From Cryobacterium sp. PH29-G1 (GTDB lineage Bacteria; Actinomycetota; Actinomycetes; Actinomycetales; Microbacteriaceae), in contig NZ_JASISY010000001.1 in NCBI RefSeq assembly GCF_030063365.1, positions 62,001 to 126,000 of the forward strand: 64,000 nt of DNA, in the 5' to 3' direction. Every line of letters starts with the position of its first letter. Positions within the stretch are counted from its first letter, which is position 1. Made by a program: the position numbers and the translations under genes. Under the pieces are notes generated by a model. It saw only the letters and a program-made list of their open reading frames with translations. It did not search any database and was not told the origin of the DNA. Positions 1 to 8,447 of this stretch are shown here, piece after piece.

Positions 1-53
1 TGGTCGTGGCGCTCTACCTGCCCATGTTCAGCGTGTTCGACTACGTCAAATAG
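1..53 (+). CDS. pilC: PilC-type T4P inner-membrane platform protein, C-terminal end only (module 1)
   Basis: Only the last 16 codons and the TAG stop lie in the window, read from position 3. The peptide (VVALYLPMFSVFDYVK) closely matches the end of the complete PilC at 8447-9676 (VIALYLPIFSIASMIK). PilC/GspF proteins are polytopic membrane platforms on which the assembly and retraction ATPases act. The gene is followed by a major pilin, the same order as in the second pilus module. The 5' part is off the window edge, so integrity cannot be judged. Confidence 0.75.
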   Translation, partial: VVALYLPMFSVFDYVK

Positions 54-61
54 TCCTGCGT

Positions 62-149
62 GGGGATTACCCATACGGGACGTAACCCCTTATGGGGGTA
101 GTCGGCCCCCCGAAAAAACAGGCGTCGATTGTGGGCCCCGACCTAGGCT
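62..149 (+). promoter_or_regulatory. Putative promoter and operator region of major pilin pilA (module 1)
   Basis: A near-palindrome GGGGATTACCC (62-72) is followed by GTAACCCC (82-89) and a possible -10 element TAGGCT (144-149). No good -35 hexamer sits 17-18 bases upstream of the -10. The TTACCC core recurs before pilT (6728-6736) and before the second pilin (9775-9794). A start just after the -10 would give a leader of about 50 nt to the pilin ATG at 206. This is inferred from sequence comparison within the window only. Confidence 0.4.
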
Positions 150-205
150 GAAAGTGAGCAACCGCACCGCTTTGCTCCCTGCACTTTCACGCAAAGGACA
201 CAGAC

Positions 206-613
206 ATGAACCGTTTCTTCACAACCGCCCTGGTCAACAAGCGCAAGGCCCTCGGCGAGAAGGAGAAGGGCTTCACGCTCATCGAGCTCCTTGTTGTCGT
301 ACTCATTCTCGGCGTACTCGCCGCGATCGCCATCCCGATCTACCTCGGCCAGCAGGACTCCGCCAAGGACAGTGCCGTGGCTGCCTCGATCACCAACGCG
401 AAGACCGCCGTCGTCGCCGAGCTAGTCAAGGGAACGAAGACTACTACGACCCTCGCGCTTACTGACACCGCGTTCACCCCTAGCGCTGACATCACCGTTT
501 CCTATGCAGGGAACGGTTCAACTGGATTCACTATTACTGGAGTCTGGGTGGGATCGGCCGACCACACGTACACGATCACCGAAAAGGGCGCCGCCGTTAA
601 GTCAACACCGTAG
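206..613 (+). CDS. pilA: Type IV major pilin (module 1)
   Basis: A 135-residue class III signal-peptide protein. A 22-residue basic leader ends in Gly22, followed by Phe23 and Glu27 (+1 and +5 of the mature pilin) in the motif KG-FTLIELLVVV. The hydrophobic alpha1 helix runs to about residue 45 and ends in AIAIPIYLGQ, typical of pilins. Ala/Thr-rich globular part; there is no cysteine, so no disulfide-bonded D-region, unlike the second pilin at 9974. It would be processed by the peptidase at 3286 and polymerised into the fibre. It lies directly after pilC and before three minor prepilins. A hairpin follows the gene. Confidence 0.9.
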   Translation: MNRFFTTALVNKRKALGEKEKGFTLIELLVVVLILGVLAAIAIPIYLGQQDSAKDSAVAASITNAKTAVVAELVKGTKTTTTLALTDTAFTPSADITVSYAGNGSTGFTITGVWVGSADHTYTITEKGAAVKSTP

Positions 614-630
614 CGACCAACTTTTGATCT

Positions 631-666
631 GGGTCGGCGGGATGCCCAGTAGCGTCCCGCCGAGCC
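631..666 (+). terminator. Hairpin downstream of module 1 major pilin
   Basis: The arms at 631-642 and 655-666 pair over 12 positions with one mismatch around a 12-nt loop. No T tract follows. It probably acts as a partial terminator or 3' stabiliser so that pilin transcript exceeds the minor pilin transcript. A comparable hairpin follows the second pilin (10450-10482). Confidence 0.45.
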
Positions 667-706
667 GTCCGTTTCCATTCGCACCACGCATCGGAAAGGC
701 GCGATC

Positions 707-1120
707 GTGAGATCTCACTCTGGCACCGCGTCGCGATCCTCCCGAGAGGCCGGCTTTGGCATGATCGAGATTGTCGTCTCCATGCTGCTGCTCTCCCTGC
801 TGGCCATCGCCTTTCTGCCGATGCTCGTCACCTCGCTGCGCGTGTCGGTCTCCAATACCTCCCTGACTTCCGCCACCCAGCTCGTTGCCTCCGAGATGGA
901 GAATATTCGGTCTCTCGGTACGACCTGCAGCGACCTGGCGTTGTACGCCAGCGTGCCTCCGGCGGTCTTCGATCCCGATGGCCGAGCCCTGCAGGCTCAC
1001 CTCCACGTCACCTGCTCGGGAACGTATCCCGACATTGCCCCCGTGCGCGTCTACGTCACCGAGATCTCGACCGGTACGACACTTGCCGAAGCCACCACGA
1101 GCGTTTTCGTGAACGGCTAG
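707..1120 (+). CDS. Minor prepilin, PilV-like (module 1)
   Basis: 137 residues from a GTG start preceded by GGAAAGG. The leader is 16 residues ending in Ala-Gly, then FGMIEIVVSMLLLSLLAIAFLP: cleavage after Gly16, Glu at +5, and a long hydrophobic helix. The C-terminal part is short and holds two cysteines (in TTCSD and VTCSG) that could pair. Position (pilin, PilV, PilW, PilX) and size fit the PilV/GspI type of minor pilin that primes fibre assembly. The name is by analogy; no specific ligand or function can be read from the sequence. The next start is 9 bases downstream. Confidence 0.75.
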   Translation: MRSHSGTASRSSREAGFGMIEIVVSMLLLSLLAIAFLPMLVTSLRVSVSNTSLTSATQLVASEMENIRSLGTTCSDLALYASVPPAVFDPDGRALQAHLHVTCSGTYPDIAPVRVYVTEISTGTTLAEATTSVFVNG

Positions 1121-1128
1121 GTCTCGAC

Positions 1129-1809
1129 ATGATCTCCAGCACGAATGCCCGCATCAACGTCGTGCACCGCGCGGGTCAGCCACAACCGTCACGCGAGGCC
1201 GGCTACACCCTCGTCGAACTCCTCATCTATTCGAGCCTGCTCGTGCTCGTTCTCACTGTGGTCGGGGGAATGTTGCTCAATACCCTCACGTCGGAGCAGA
1301 AAATTCTCGACAGCGCCAGTGCCAACACCGTCAGTCAGTTGATCTCGACCTCCGTGCACTCCGGAGTGCGTAACGGCACGGCGCTCACGGTCGTCAATAG
1401 TGCGGATACCGCCAACGACGATCAGCTTCTGGTGGTCACCACCGTGAGCAGCGACGCGGCCGCGGCGGCCAGCGCGCGCGTTTGTCAGGCCTGGTACTAC
1501 ACCGAGGCGAACGGCGGCGCCATGTACTACAAGCGCGGTGCGGCACCGCAAACCATCGTCGCGCCCACCATTAACGCCCTCGCCAACGACATGACCGGCT
1601 GGACACTGCTCGGTTCCGGAATATCGGCAAGCGACAATTCTGCCGGTATCGCCCAGCCCGTTTTCGACGCCGCAGTCAGCGTTTCCCAGCGTGCTGTCAC
1701 TCTCAACTTCGCGATCAATGGGGGCGGCGATACCAGCCCCGCAAAGATCTCAACCACGGTAACAAGCCGCCAAGGCGCGGCGCCGGCAACGGAGCCCAAA
1801 TGTTTCTGA
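1129..1809 (+). CDS. Minor prepilin, PilW/PulJ-like (module 1)
   Basis: 226 residues. A 25-residue leader ends in EAG, followed by YTLVELLIYSSLLVLVLTVVGG with Glu at +5. This is a canonical class III prepilin start with a hydrophobic helix to about residue 50. The rest is a soluble domain with no recognisable enzyme motif, consistent with PilW/GspJ minor pilins that sit at the fibre tip. The 3' end overlaps the next gene by 10 bases, which suggests translational coupling. Confidence 0.75.
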   Translation: MISSTNARINVVHRAGQPQPSREAGYTLVELLIYSSLLVLVLTVVGGMLLNTLTSEQKILDSASANTVSQLISTSVHSGVRNGTALTVVNSADTANDDQLLVVTTVSSDAAAAASARVCQAWYYTEANGGAMYYKRGAAPQTIVAPTINALANDMTGWTLLGSGISASDNSAGIAQPVFDAAVSVSQRAVTLNFAINGGGDTSPAKISTTVTSRQGAAPATEPKCF

Positions 1810-3293
1810 TGCGCAAGTCCTCACTGTGGCAGGCCGCCGAGCGCGGTAGCAGCATGCTCGCCGTGATCGGCCTCATGGCCGTCGCCGGAGTGGCCACCCT
1901 CGCAATTGCCGGATCAACAATGAACTCACTGGGAGTGAGCAGCGCCGCTCGCGCCGGCGTTCAAGCCCAGGCCGCGGCAGAGGGCGGCATCGATGCCGGC
2001 CTCCTGATGCTCAGCATGGAGTGCACCGGCTTGGTCGACGGCATCCTTCCGACGACTGATTCCCGTGCCCGCGTTACGATTTCACACTTGGATACTGGGA
2101 GTGCGTCGTGGGTCAAAGGATGTCCGACGACGACCGGCCAGGTCAAAATTACTTCGGAGGGAACCGCGGCCGATCTGGGTATCGGAGGCAACTCCACCGG
2201 CAACACCCGAACGGTCGAAGCCATCTACTCCGTCGACACGTCGGGGAGCGCTACGAGCAGCGGCATCGCCATCTATGCCCACGTGGGTTTCTCCGTCATC
2301 GAGTCCGTGACGATACAGGCCAAGGCATCTGCTATCTACGTGCGTAATGGAAACGCAAGTTGCATTAGTTCGGGTGCGAACAGTGTTGACATCATCGTCA
2401 AATCAGGCGATGTGACCCTCGGTGAGTCGTGCGGCGTTTTCGGAGACGTATGGGCATCGGGTGCTGCCAGTATCGGGGGATCGGCAATTGTTCATCAGAG
2501 TCTGATCGCCAGCAGCTTGAAAACTGTGTCCACGGCCCAGGTCAGCGGCAACGTCTGGGTTTCGGGCCTAGCTGCCATTGGGGCCGGCACGAAGATCGGC
2601 GGAACTCTCACGGCCGGATCAATCACGGGCACCGTTGGCACTCTTCTTGGCGGCCTGACCGGAACCCTACTAGGCACTAAGCCTGCGCCAGTTTCCGGCA
2701 TTACCGACCCTGGATGGTTCGAGCTCAACTACAAGTACAACAAGAAGCAAAAGCAGGATCATTGGGAATCCTTCGAGAAAGAGTACGAAATCGCCGGCGT
2801 CTGCGACCTCGCCAAGCTGCAGACAGCCGCCGATAGTTTTGCAGGACGCCCCGGAATCATTGAATGTCCGGCCGGGGTCGATGTCGCCAGCGCCGGAGTA
2901 CTGACCCTCGGCAGCGACGTCGCTATTATTGCGGAGTCTTTTAAATTTCGTAACAGCGCCCAGATCAATGCCGCAGCGAAGCACAAACTCTGGCTGGTCA
3001 CTCCAGACGGATCCCCCAACAGTAAGCCCACCTGCAATGCTCACGATGAAGATTTTTCGGTCAGCGAGTCGTTCAAGGTGAATGTCAACGTGGATGTGAT
3101 GGTCTACACCCCCTGCAACGTGAACATCTCCACGTCCTCCCAGTGGCGTGGTCAGATCTGGGCCGGTGGCACCGTGAAATTCGGCACATCCGGTGTTTAC
3201 ACCTACGTCGAGGTGGGCTTTCCTGGAGCGGCATCGAGCGCCGGTACCGTGGCCTTAGGCGCGCGAGAATCGATTCGAGACCTCAATGACTAG
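1800..3293 (+). CDS. Large PilX/GspK-like minor prepilin with a beta-solenoid-like domain (module 1)
   Basis: 497 residues. A 16-residue leader ends in ERG, then SSMLAVIGLMAVAGVATLAI. There is no Glu at +5, as usual for PilX/GspK types. After the helix, an alanine-rich stretch leads into a region around residues 180-310 rich in Gly/Ser/Ala/Val with short repeating turns (GDVWASGAASIGGSA, then SGNVWVSGLAAIGAG). This suggests a beta-helix-like fold. Several cysteines occur. The large size suggests a surface-exposed tip or adhesive subunit; that is inference. The stop overlaps the prepilin peptidase start by 8 bases. Confidence 0.65.
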   Translation: MFLMRKSSLWQAAERGSSMLAVIGLMAVAGVATLAIAGSTMNSLGVSSAARAGVQAQAAAEGGIDAGLLMLSMECTGLVDGILPTTDSRARVTISHLDTGSASWVKGCPTTTGQVKITSEGTAADLGIGGNSTGNTRTVEAIYSVDTSGSATSSGIAIYAHVGFSVIESVTIQAKASAIYVRNGNASCISSGANSVDIIVKSGDVTLGESCGVFGDVWASGAASIGGSAIVHQSLIASSLKTVSTAQVSGNVWVSGLAAIGAGTKIGGTLTAGSITGTVGTLLGGLTGTLLGTKPAPVSGITDPGWFELNYKYNKKQKQDHWESFEKEYEIAGVCDLAKLQTAADSFAGRPGIIECPAGVDVASAGVLTLGSDVAIIAESFKFRNSAQINAAAKHKLWLVTPDGSPNSKPTCNAHDEDFSVSESFKVNVNVDVMVYTPCNVNISTSSQWRGQIWAGGTVKFGTSGVYTYVEVGFPGAASSAGTVALGARESIRDLND

Positions 3294-4125
3294 CGTGATC
3301 GCGGGCCTGTTCGGCATTCTGGGAGCGCTCATCGGCTCTTTTCTTAACGTGGTCATCTATCGGGTGCCGGCTGGCAAGTCGATCGTGTCACCGCCCAGCG
3401 CGTGTGGCCGGTGCGGCGCGCGCATTCGACCGTTCGATAACATTCCGGTTTTGAGCTGGTTCGTGCTGCGCGGCGAATGCCGCGACTGTAAGGCGCCGAT
3501 ATCTGTGCGCTACCCCATGGTGGAACTCGGCACGGCGGTGTTCTTCGCGGTCGTGGCCCTCTGGGTGTTTGCGGGCACCGATCCCGGCCCGGCGACCGGC
3601 ACGAGTTCCGCCACTCTCGCCACCGAGATCATCGTGCTCGTAGCCTTTCTCTATTTGGCTGCCATCAGCGTGTCCCTGGCCATGATCGACATCGACACCC
3701 ACACCCTGCCGAACAAGATTTTGCTGCCCGCTTACGTGGTCGCGGCCATTCTGCTCACGGCAGCCGCGCTCGTGGCCGGTGAACCCCAACGTGTGCTCAC
3801 CACCTTTATCGGTGCGGGAAGCCTGTTTGGCCTCTATCTCGCCCTGGCCCTGATCAGCCCCGGCGGGATGGGGCTCGGCGACGTGAAACTGGCCGGTGTG
3901 CTGGGTCTCTACCTGGGGTACCTGGGCTGGGCGCCATTGATCGTTGGCGCCTTTGGCGCTTTTCTGCTCGGTGGTGTCTTCGGCCTGATCCTGCTGATTT
4001 CCCGCAAAGCCGGCCGACGCAGCAGCATTCCGTTCGGCCCGTGGATGCTGGTGGCGACCTGGCTCGGCGCATTCTTCGGCGACCAGATTGCTGCCGGTTA
4101 CCTCGACTTGTTCGGCCTCGCCTGA
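3286..4125 (+). CDS. pilD: Prepilin peptidase / N-methyltransferase (A24 family)
   Basis: 279 residues, polytopic. The N-terminal methyltransferase domain shows GSFLNVVIYRVP and four zinc-binding cysteines as two CxxC pairs (C40, C43, C65, C68). The peptidase domain has two conserved aspartate motifs: IDIDTHTLPN (D135/D137) and GMGLGDVKLAG (D199, the GxGD signature). It cleaves class III leaders after Gly and methylates the new N terminus. It is the only such gene in the window and so probably processes the prepilins of both modules. It overlaps the upstream PilX-like gene. Confidence 0.93.
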   Translation: MTSVIAGLFGILGALIGSFLNVVIYRVPAGKSIVSPPSACGRCGARIRPFDNIPVLSWFVLRGECRDCKAPISVRYPMVELGTAVFFAVVALWVFAGTDPGPATGTSSATLATEIIVLVAFLYLAAISVSLAMIDIDTHTLPNKILLPAYVVAAILLTAAALVAGEPQRVLTTFIGAGSLFGLYLALALISPGGMGLGDVKLAGVLGLYLGYLGWAPLIVGAFGAFLLGGVFGLILLISRKAGRRSSIPFGPWMLVATWLGAFFGDQIAAGYLDLFGLA

Positions 4126-4209
4126 CCGGCAGCCCGCAGTCCGACCTTCCTTACCTGACCAGCTCTTCGACCACCGCTTACGAACCAATTTCTCTCTGGG
4201 GGAAAACAT

Positions 4210-5262
4210 ATGGCTACACGTGTAGTCGGACTCGACATCGGCACCACCGCCGTGCGAGCCGTGGAACTGCGGGACGCCGATACCGATCATCCTGTACTCG
4301 TGCGTTGCCACGAAGAACCATTGCCGTTTGGCGCGGTCAGCCGCGGTGAGGTTCTCGAGCCGGCCGTCGTCGCCGCAGCGCTCAAGCGCTTATGGGCACG
4401 CGCAGACTTCTCCACCAAGGATGTCGTGCTCGGCATGGGCTACCACCGCATGGTGGTGCGTAACCTGACCGTGCCCAAGATGTCGCTGCGTCGCATTCGC
4501 GAGTCGTTGCCGTTTCAGGTGCAAGACCTGCTGTCGTTTCCCACCGCCGAGGCCCTGCTTGACTTCTACCCCATCGCGGAGGTAGACAGCGACGGGGAGT
4601 CGGGTCCGCAAATCTCCGGGCTCTTGATTGCCGCCATGAAAGACGTCGTGCAGTCGCATCTCAAGGCCGCCAAGCTGGCCGGCCTGCACGCCATCAACGT
4701 CGATATTCTCGCTTTTGCTCGCAGTCGCGCCATTCACCGCGGAGTCTCCGACCCCGGCGTGATCGTGCAGATCGATATCGGGGGCGGCTCGTCGAGTGTG
4801 CTCATCTCGGCCAATGGAGTTCCGCAGTTCGTGCGCGTGATCCCCTCCGGTGGCAACCAACTTACCAAGGCCCTCCGCGTGCGGCTCGGCATCGACGAGG
4901 AAGCGGCCGAGGTGCTCAAGAAGAGGCTCGGCCTGCCCGACGAGGTGGCGCCCGGCGATGAGATCGCCGCCACGATCATTCGGGAACTCACCTCTGAACT
5001 GCTGGAGAGCCTGCGCAACACCATCGCGTACTTCACCAATAACCGCCCGGAGATGCCGGTGGATCGCATCGTGCTCATGGGCGGTGGCGCTCGGCTCACC
5101 GGCTTTAGCGCTGCGCTCAGCGAGCTGAGCCGCTTTCCGGTGCTACCGGCACAGCCCTACGGTGAGCTCGAACTGGGACCAGACGTCAATCAGGCAGATC
5201 TTGTCAACTCCGAGTGCACGTTTGTTGCGGCACTGGGGCTGGCACTGGGGAGTAAAGAATGA
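4210..5262 (+). CDS. pilM: T4P assembly ATPase-fold protein PilM (module 1)
   Basis: 350 residues, actin-like fold. Phosphate-binding loops are visible as VVGLDIGTTAVRAVEL near the N terminus and VQIDIGGGSSSVLIS near the middle; the adenosine motif is RIVLMGGGARLTG near residue 285. PilM is a cytoplasmic protein that binds the N-terminal tail of PilN and links the platform to the pilus complex. Directly followed by pilN with a 4-base overlap. A close paralogue is at 14562. Confidence 0.92.
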   Translation: MATRVVGLDIGTTAVRAVELRDADTDHPVLVRCHEEPLPFGAVSRGEVLEPAVVAAALKRLWARADFSTKDVVLGMGYHRMVVRNLTVPKMSLRRIRESLPFQVQDLLSFPTAEALLDFYPIAEVDSDGESGPQISGLLIAAMKDVVQSHLKAAKLAGLHAINVDILAFARSRAIHRGVSDPGVIVQIDIGGGSSSVLISANGVPQFVRVIPSGGNQLTKALRVRLGIDEEAAEVLKKRLGLPDEVAPGDEIAATIIRELTSELLESLRNTIAYFTNNRPEMPVDRIVLMGGGARLTGFSAALSELSRFPVLPAQPYGELELGPDVNQADLVNSECTFVAALGLALGSKE

Positions 5263-5921
5263 GACGGGCACTTGAAAGCCGCGAATTGATTCTCGGCGGA
5301 GAACCCCGCGCCGATCTGCTTCCCCCCGAGCTGAAGGCCAAGCGTGAGGGCCGAGCGCTGCACCGCGCCCTGAACATAGCTCTCGTGGGGGTCATCGTCA
5401 TTATGGCGGCGTCGATCGGCGCGGTCTCCCTGAAAGCTTCTCTGAACCAGAGCACCCTCGCGGCCGCCAACGCGCGCACCGACGAGATTCTGCTGGAGAC
5501 CACGCAATACGCCGAGGTCAACGGGGTGCAGGATCGCTACGACACCACGCTGGTCGTGCGGGCGCTCGGCCTGTCGACCGAGGTGGACTGGAAGGCGTAC
5601 CTGGCCGACATTCGCTCGGTTTTGCCGGCCGACGTCACCATCGACACGGTCAATGTCACGAGTGCCTCACCGTGGACGGCTTTTGCGCAGAGTGAGGTGC
5701 CGCTGACGCAGCCACGAACCGCCTCTCTCGCGCTGGAGATCACGAGCCCCGGGCTGCCGCCGGTGCCGCAATGGTTGGTTGCCCTGGCAGACCTGCCGGG
5801 CTATGCCGACGCGACCCCCTGGTCGATCACGCACTCAGCGGATGGCAGTTACGTCGTGAGCCTCGCGCTCAACATCAACGAGTCCGCGCTGACCAACCGC
5901 TTCGCGATTAGGGAGAAGTAA
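5259..5921 (+). CDS. pilN: T4P assembly protein PilN (module 1)
   Basis: 220 residues. A short cytoplasmic tail carries ADLLPPELKA, equivalent to the (I)NLLP motif by which PilN tails bind PilM. One membrane segment follows at about residues 37-55 and then an extracytoplasmic domain with a predicted helical stalk. It is a bitopic partner of PilO. Start ATG overlaps the pilM stop; pilO starts 2 bases after this gene. The paralogue at 15668 has the same tail motif (DLLPPEV). Confidence 0.88.
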   Translation: MRRALESRELILGGEPRADLLPPELKAKREGRALHRALNIALVGVIVIMAASIGAVSLKASLNQSTLAAANARTDEILLETTQYAEVNGVQDRYDTTLVVRALGLSTEVDWKAYLADIRSVLPADVTIDTVNVTSASPWTAFAQSEVPLTQPRTASLALEITSPGLPPVPQWLVALADLPGYADATPWSITHSADGSYVVSLALNINESALTNRFAIREK

Positions 5922-5923
5922 CC

Positions 5924-6601
5924 GTGAATAGAGACCGACTCTGGGGACTTGCCTGGATCGCTGCCGTGGCCGCCGTCGTGGTTCTGGGAACCATGCTCGG
6001 CATTGTGCCCAAAGCTGAGGAGGCGAAGGCCGCCTCACGGGAGCTGGCCACGGTCGAGGCCCAGAACGTGGAGCACGAGCTTGCCCTCGCAGCGCTGCAA
6101 GATGAGTACGCCAGCATCGATGACCTCAAGGACGACCTGGCTGACCTGCAGCTCGGCATTCCCCTGGCCGCGGATATTCCCGCTTTCGTAGCGGAGCTCA
6201 GCGCCATCGCCACCCAACACCAGGTGACCATCGAGCAGATCTCGATCGCTGACGGCACCGGCTATGTTCCCACCGAACCCGTGGTCGCGACCGACACCGC
6301 CGCAACCGACACCGCCGCGACCGACACCACAGCGACCGACGCCGCAGCGACCGCAGCGACCGGAATCGATGCGAACTCGCGCGTGACGGCGGCCACGTAT
6401 ATTTCCATACCCGTCTCGATCGAGGCCACCGGCACGGGCAGCGCCGTACTCGAGTTTCTCTCGGGCCTGCAATACGGTGATCGCATCATTGCCATTAACA
6501 GCTTCGCCACGGACGCGGCAGTGACAGCGGATGTCGTCACCGTGAGCATCGAGGCTGAAATCTACGTGCTCGTCGACCCGACGGCCACGACTGCCGAGTA
6601 G
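5924..6601 (+). CDS. pilO: T4P assembly protein PilO-like (module 1)
   Basis: 225 residues from GTG. A single N-terminal membrane segment (about residues 4-25) is followed by a coiled-coil-prone stretch and a C-terminal ferredoxin-like domain, the usual PilO layout. Between them is a low-complexity Thr/Asp/Ala linker encoded by four 15-bp tandem repeats at 6287-6346. It forms the last gene of module 1 and is followed by a strong terminator. The name rests mainly on topology and position after pilM-pilN. Confidence 0.8.
   Translation: MNRDRLWGLAWIAAVAAVVVLGTMLGIVPKAEEAKAASRELATVEAQNVEHELALAALQDEYASIDDLKDDLADLQLGIPLAADIPAFVAELSAIATQHQVTIEQISIADGTGYVPTEPVVATDTAATDTAATDTTATDAAATAATGIDANSRVTAATYISIPVSIEATGTGSAVLEFLSGLQYGDRIIAINSFATDAAVTADVVTVSIEAEIYVLVDPTATTAE
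6287..6346 (+). repeat. Four 15-bp tandem repeats inside module 1 pilO
   Basis: Units start at 6287, 6302, 6317 and 6332, each close to GCGACCGACACCGCC, and encode ATDTA-type pentapeptides. The period is a multiple of three, so copy-number change would lengthen or shorten the linker without a frameshift. Confidence 0.85.
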
Positions 6602-6616
6602 CTCGTCTCAGCATAC

Positions 6617-6651
6617 AAAAGCCCCCGATACGCGCGGTATCGGGGGCTTTT
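6617..6651. terminator. Bidirectional intrinsic terminator ending T4P module 1
   Basis: Perfect 11-bp stem (6621-6631 with 6637-6647) around a 5-nt loop, flanked by AAAA on the left and TTTT on the right. It sits 16 bases after the pilO stop and separates the two pilus modules into different transcription units. Confidence 0.9.
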
Positions 6652-6959
6652 GTGTACCCGCGCGGCCGACGTCTCGCCCCGCACCGAGCGCCTTCTCCGG
6701 CCAATCTGACCAGCGCCTGGCGGCGGTGGGTTACCCGTAGACCCCCAGATCGCGGGACTACCGCCGCGTGGAAACCCTCAATAGCGTTGCGCCTTACGTA
6801 GACCGTGCGCGAACAAGACTTACCCTCTGGCTCCACTCTCGCGAGGTCTGCAACGACCGGTCGTCGTACCCTCGTCGGCCGGTCGTGTTCCACCCGCACG
6901 GCCGTACCTGTTCCGCGGCAATCAGTACCCGACGCGCTTGCTCCGAGAAGGATTTGCTC
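6652..6959 (+). promoter_or_regulatory. Intergenic region upstream of pilT with putative operator
   Basis: About 308 bases between the module 1 terminator and the pilT start. It contains the palindrome-like GGGTTACCC at 6728-6736, which resembles elements upstream of both major pilin genes. No confident -10/-35 pair was found. An in-frame upstream extension of pilT from GTG 6768 exists but the ribosome-binding site GAGAAGGA near 6945-6952 favours the ATG at 6960. No other gene is seen here. Confidence 0.4.
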
Positions 6960-8447
6960 ATGGACGACCCGAAAATCTCCCTGTCGCTACGCGACGCCAC
7001 CGTGCCTATTAACCGCGTGCCTATTAACCGCGTTCCGATTGACCGCGTTCCGATCAACCCTGTGGCGTTCACCCCGGGCTCCATCGGTGGCATCGCGAAC
7101 GGGCGGCACCGTGACGAAGTACGAGTGGTTCCCACGAATGGCCGACGCACCCGCGTGGCGTTGCGGAGTTCCGGCGACCGCGTCCTGCCCAGCAGCGACC
7201 AGGAACTGCCCGACGTGCTGGGCCTGCCCGACGCCGACCTGATCGAGGCGCTCACGGAGGTCGTGCTGCGGCAGGCCTCCGACCTGCACGTTGCCGTTGA
7301 CGCACCGCCGTCCATTCGCCGCGACGGCGATCTCGGTCCCGTGGGAGTCACGCCGGCCTGGTCGAGCGAAAAGATGAGCCTGGCCATTCGCAGCATCCTG
7401 ACTCGGGCCCAGCAGACCACCTTCGATCGCGATCACGAACTCGACTTCGCCTACACGCTGGGCGAAACAGAGTTGAACTCAAGCAGCCGCTTTCGGGTGA
7501 ACGTGCACCAGCAGCGCGGTGCGGTCGGCGCGGTCTTTCGGCTGATTCCAAGCGAGCTCAAAGACCTCAAAGCCCTCGGCATTCCGCAGTCCGTGGCCGC
7601 ATTTTCCGCTCTGCCCCGCGGGCTCGTGCTCGTGGCCGGGCCCACCGGCTCGGGCAAGTCCACCACTCTCGCCGCCCTGGTCGATCTCGTAAACAGCACC
7701 AGGGCCGACCACATCGTCACCGTCGAAGACCCGATTGAGTTTCTGCACGCGCACAAGAAATCCATTGTCACGCAGCGCGAGGTGGGGCATGACACGGCGA
7801 GTTTCGCATCCGCTCTCAAACACGTTCTGCGACAGGACCCCGACGTTATTCTCATCGGAGAACTGCGCGACCTCGAAACCATCCAGGTGGCGTTGACCGC
7901 CGCCGAAACGGGGCACCTCGTGTTCGCGACGCTGCACACGCAGAGCGCGGCGCAGACCATCGACCGCATTATCGACGTGTTTCCGCCGCACCAACAGAAC
8001 CAGGTGCGGGCGCAGCTCGCTCAGACCCTGCAGGGCGTGGTCTGCCAAACGTTGGTGAAGTGCTCGACCGGCTCCGGCCGCGTCGCGGCGACCGAGGTGC
8101 TCGTCACCACGCCGGCCATCGCGAACCTCATTCGGGAGGGAAAAACGCACCAGATCGAATCGATGATGCAGACCGGCAAAGAACGTGGCATGCACACCAT
8201 GGACCAGCATCTCGCCGAACTCGTGAACACCGGGCAGATCACCCGCAAGGCCGCGCTGTCGAAGGCGCACGATGCCGACGGGCTCGATTTGCTCGTGCAT
8301 CGCACCGACCCGATGCCCGGTGGTGCCTTTGCGGTCGCCTTGGCGGATGCCGGCGCCAATAGAACCACCGGCTACGAGACGAATAGCGGCTTCGATGCCG
8401 GCCGCAGCGTGGACTACGAAGCCGGGTTCGCCCGCGCGGTGATCTGA
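6960..8447 (+). CDS. pilT: T4P retraction ATPase PilT (module 2)
   Basis: 495 residues from ATG 6960 (good ribosome-binding site upstream). The first 35 residues hold the pentapeptide repeat VPINR. The PilT N-domain starts near residue 90 with SDLHVAVDAPPSIRRDGDL. Walker A is GPTGSGKS (227-234); the Asp-box/Walker B region reads RQDPDVILIGELRD; the His box is ATLHTQSAAQTIDRIID. The C-terminal AIANLIREGKTHQIESMMQTG and GMHTMDQ motifs are diagnostic of PilT rather than PilB. It powers pilus retraction. Its TGA overlaps the pilC ATG by one base. Confidence 0.93.
   Translation: MDDPKISLSLRDATVPINRVPINRVPIDRVPINPVAFTPGSIGGIANGRHRDEVRVVPTNGRRTRVALRSSGDRVLPSSDQELPDVLGLPDADLIEALTEVVLRQASDLHVAVDAPPSIRRDGDLGPVGVTPAWSSEKMSLAIRSILTRAQQTTFDRDHELDFAYTLGETELNSSSRFRVNVHQQRGAVGAVFRLIPSELKDLKALGIPQSVAAFSALPRGLVLVAGPTGSGKSTTLAALVDLVNSTRADHIVTVEDPIEFLHAHKKSIVTQREVGHDTASFASALKHVLRQDPDVILIGELRDLETIQVALTAAETGHLVFATLHTQSAAQTIDRIIDVFPPHQQNQVRAQLAQTLQGVVCQTLVKCSTGSGRVAATEVLVTTPAIANLIREGKTHQIESMMQTGKERGMHTMDQHLAELVNTGQITRKAALSKAHDADGLDLLVHRTDPMPGGAFAVALADAGANRTTGYETNSGFDAGRSVDYEAGFARAVI
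7002..7061 (+). repeat. Four 15-bp tandem repeats at the 5' end of pilT
   Basis: Units at 7002, 7017, 7032 and 7047; the first two are identical (GTGCCTATTAACCGC) and the others differ at a few positions. They encode VPINR-VPINR-VPIDR-VPINP. In-frame period, so the repeat number can change without a frameshift. Confidence 0.9.

Noticed and set aside
154..465. 103-codon frame from GTG 154 just after the pilA1 -10 element
   Set aside because: Overlaps pilA1 in another frame; Arg/His-rich translation without homology; the spacing to TAGGCT is only 4 bases, and pilA1 is a clear gene.
4390..4860. Reverse-strand frames opposite the pilus genes as toxin-antitoxin or regulator genes
   Set aside because: No start with a ribosome-binding site, no motif, and they shadow pilM and neighbours.
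6768..6959. N-terminal extension of PilT from GTG 6768
   Set aside because: Extension lies in the promoter region and lacks a ribosome-binding site; GAGAAGGA stands 8 bases before ATG 6960.
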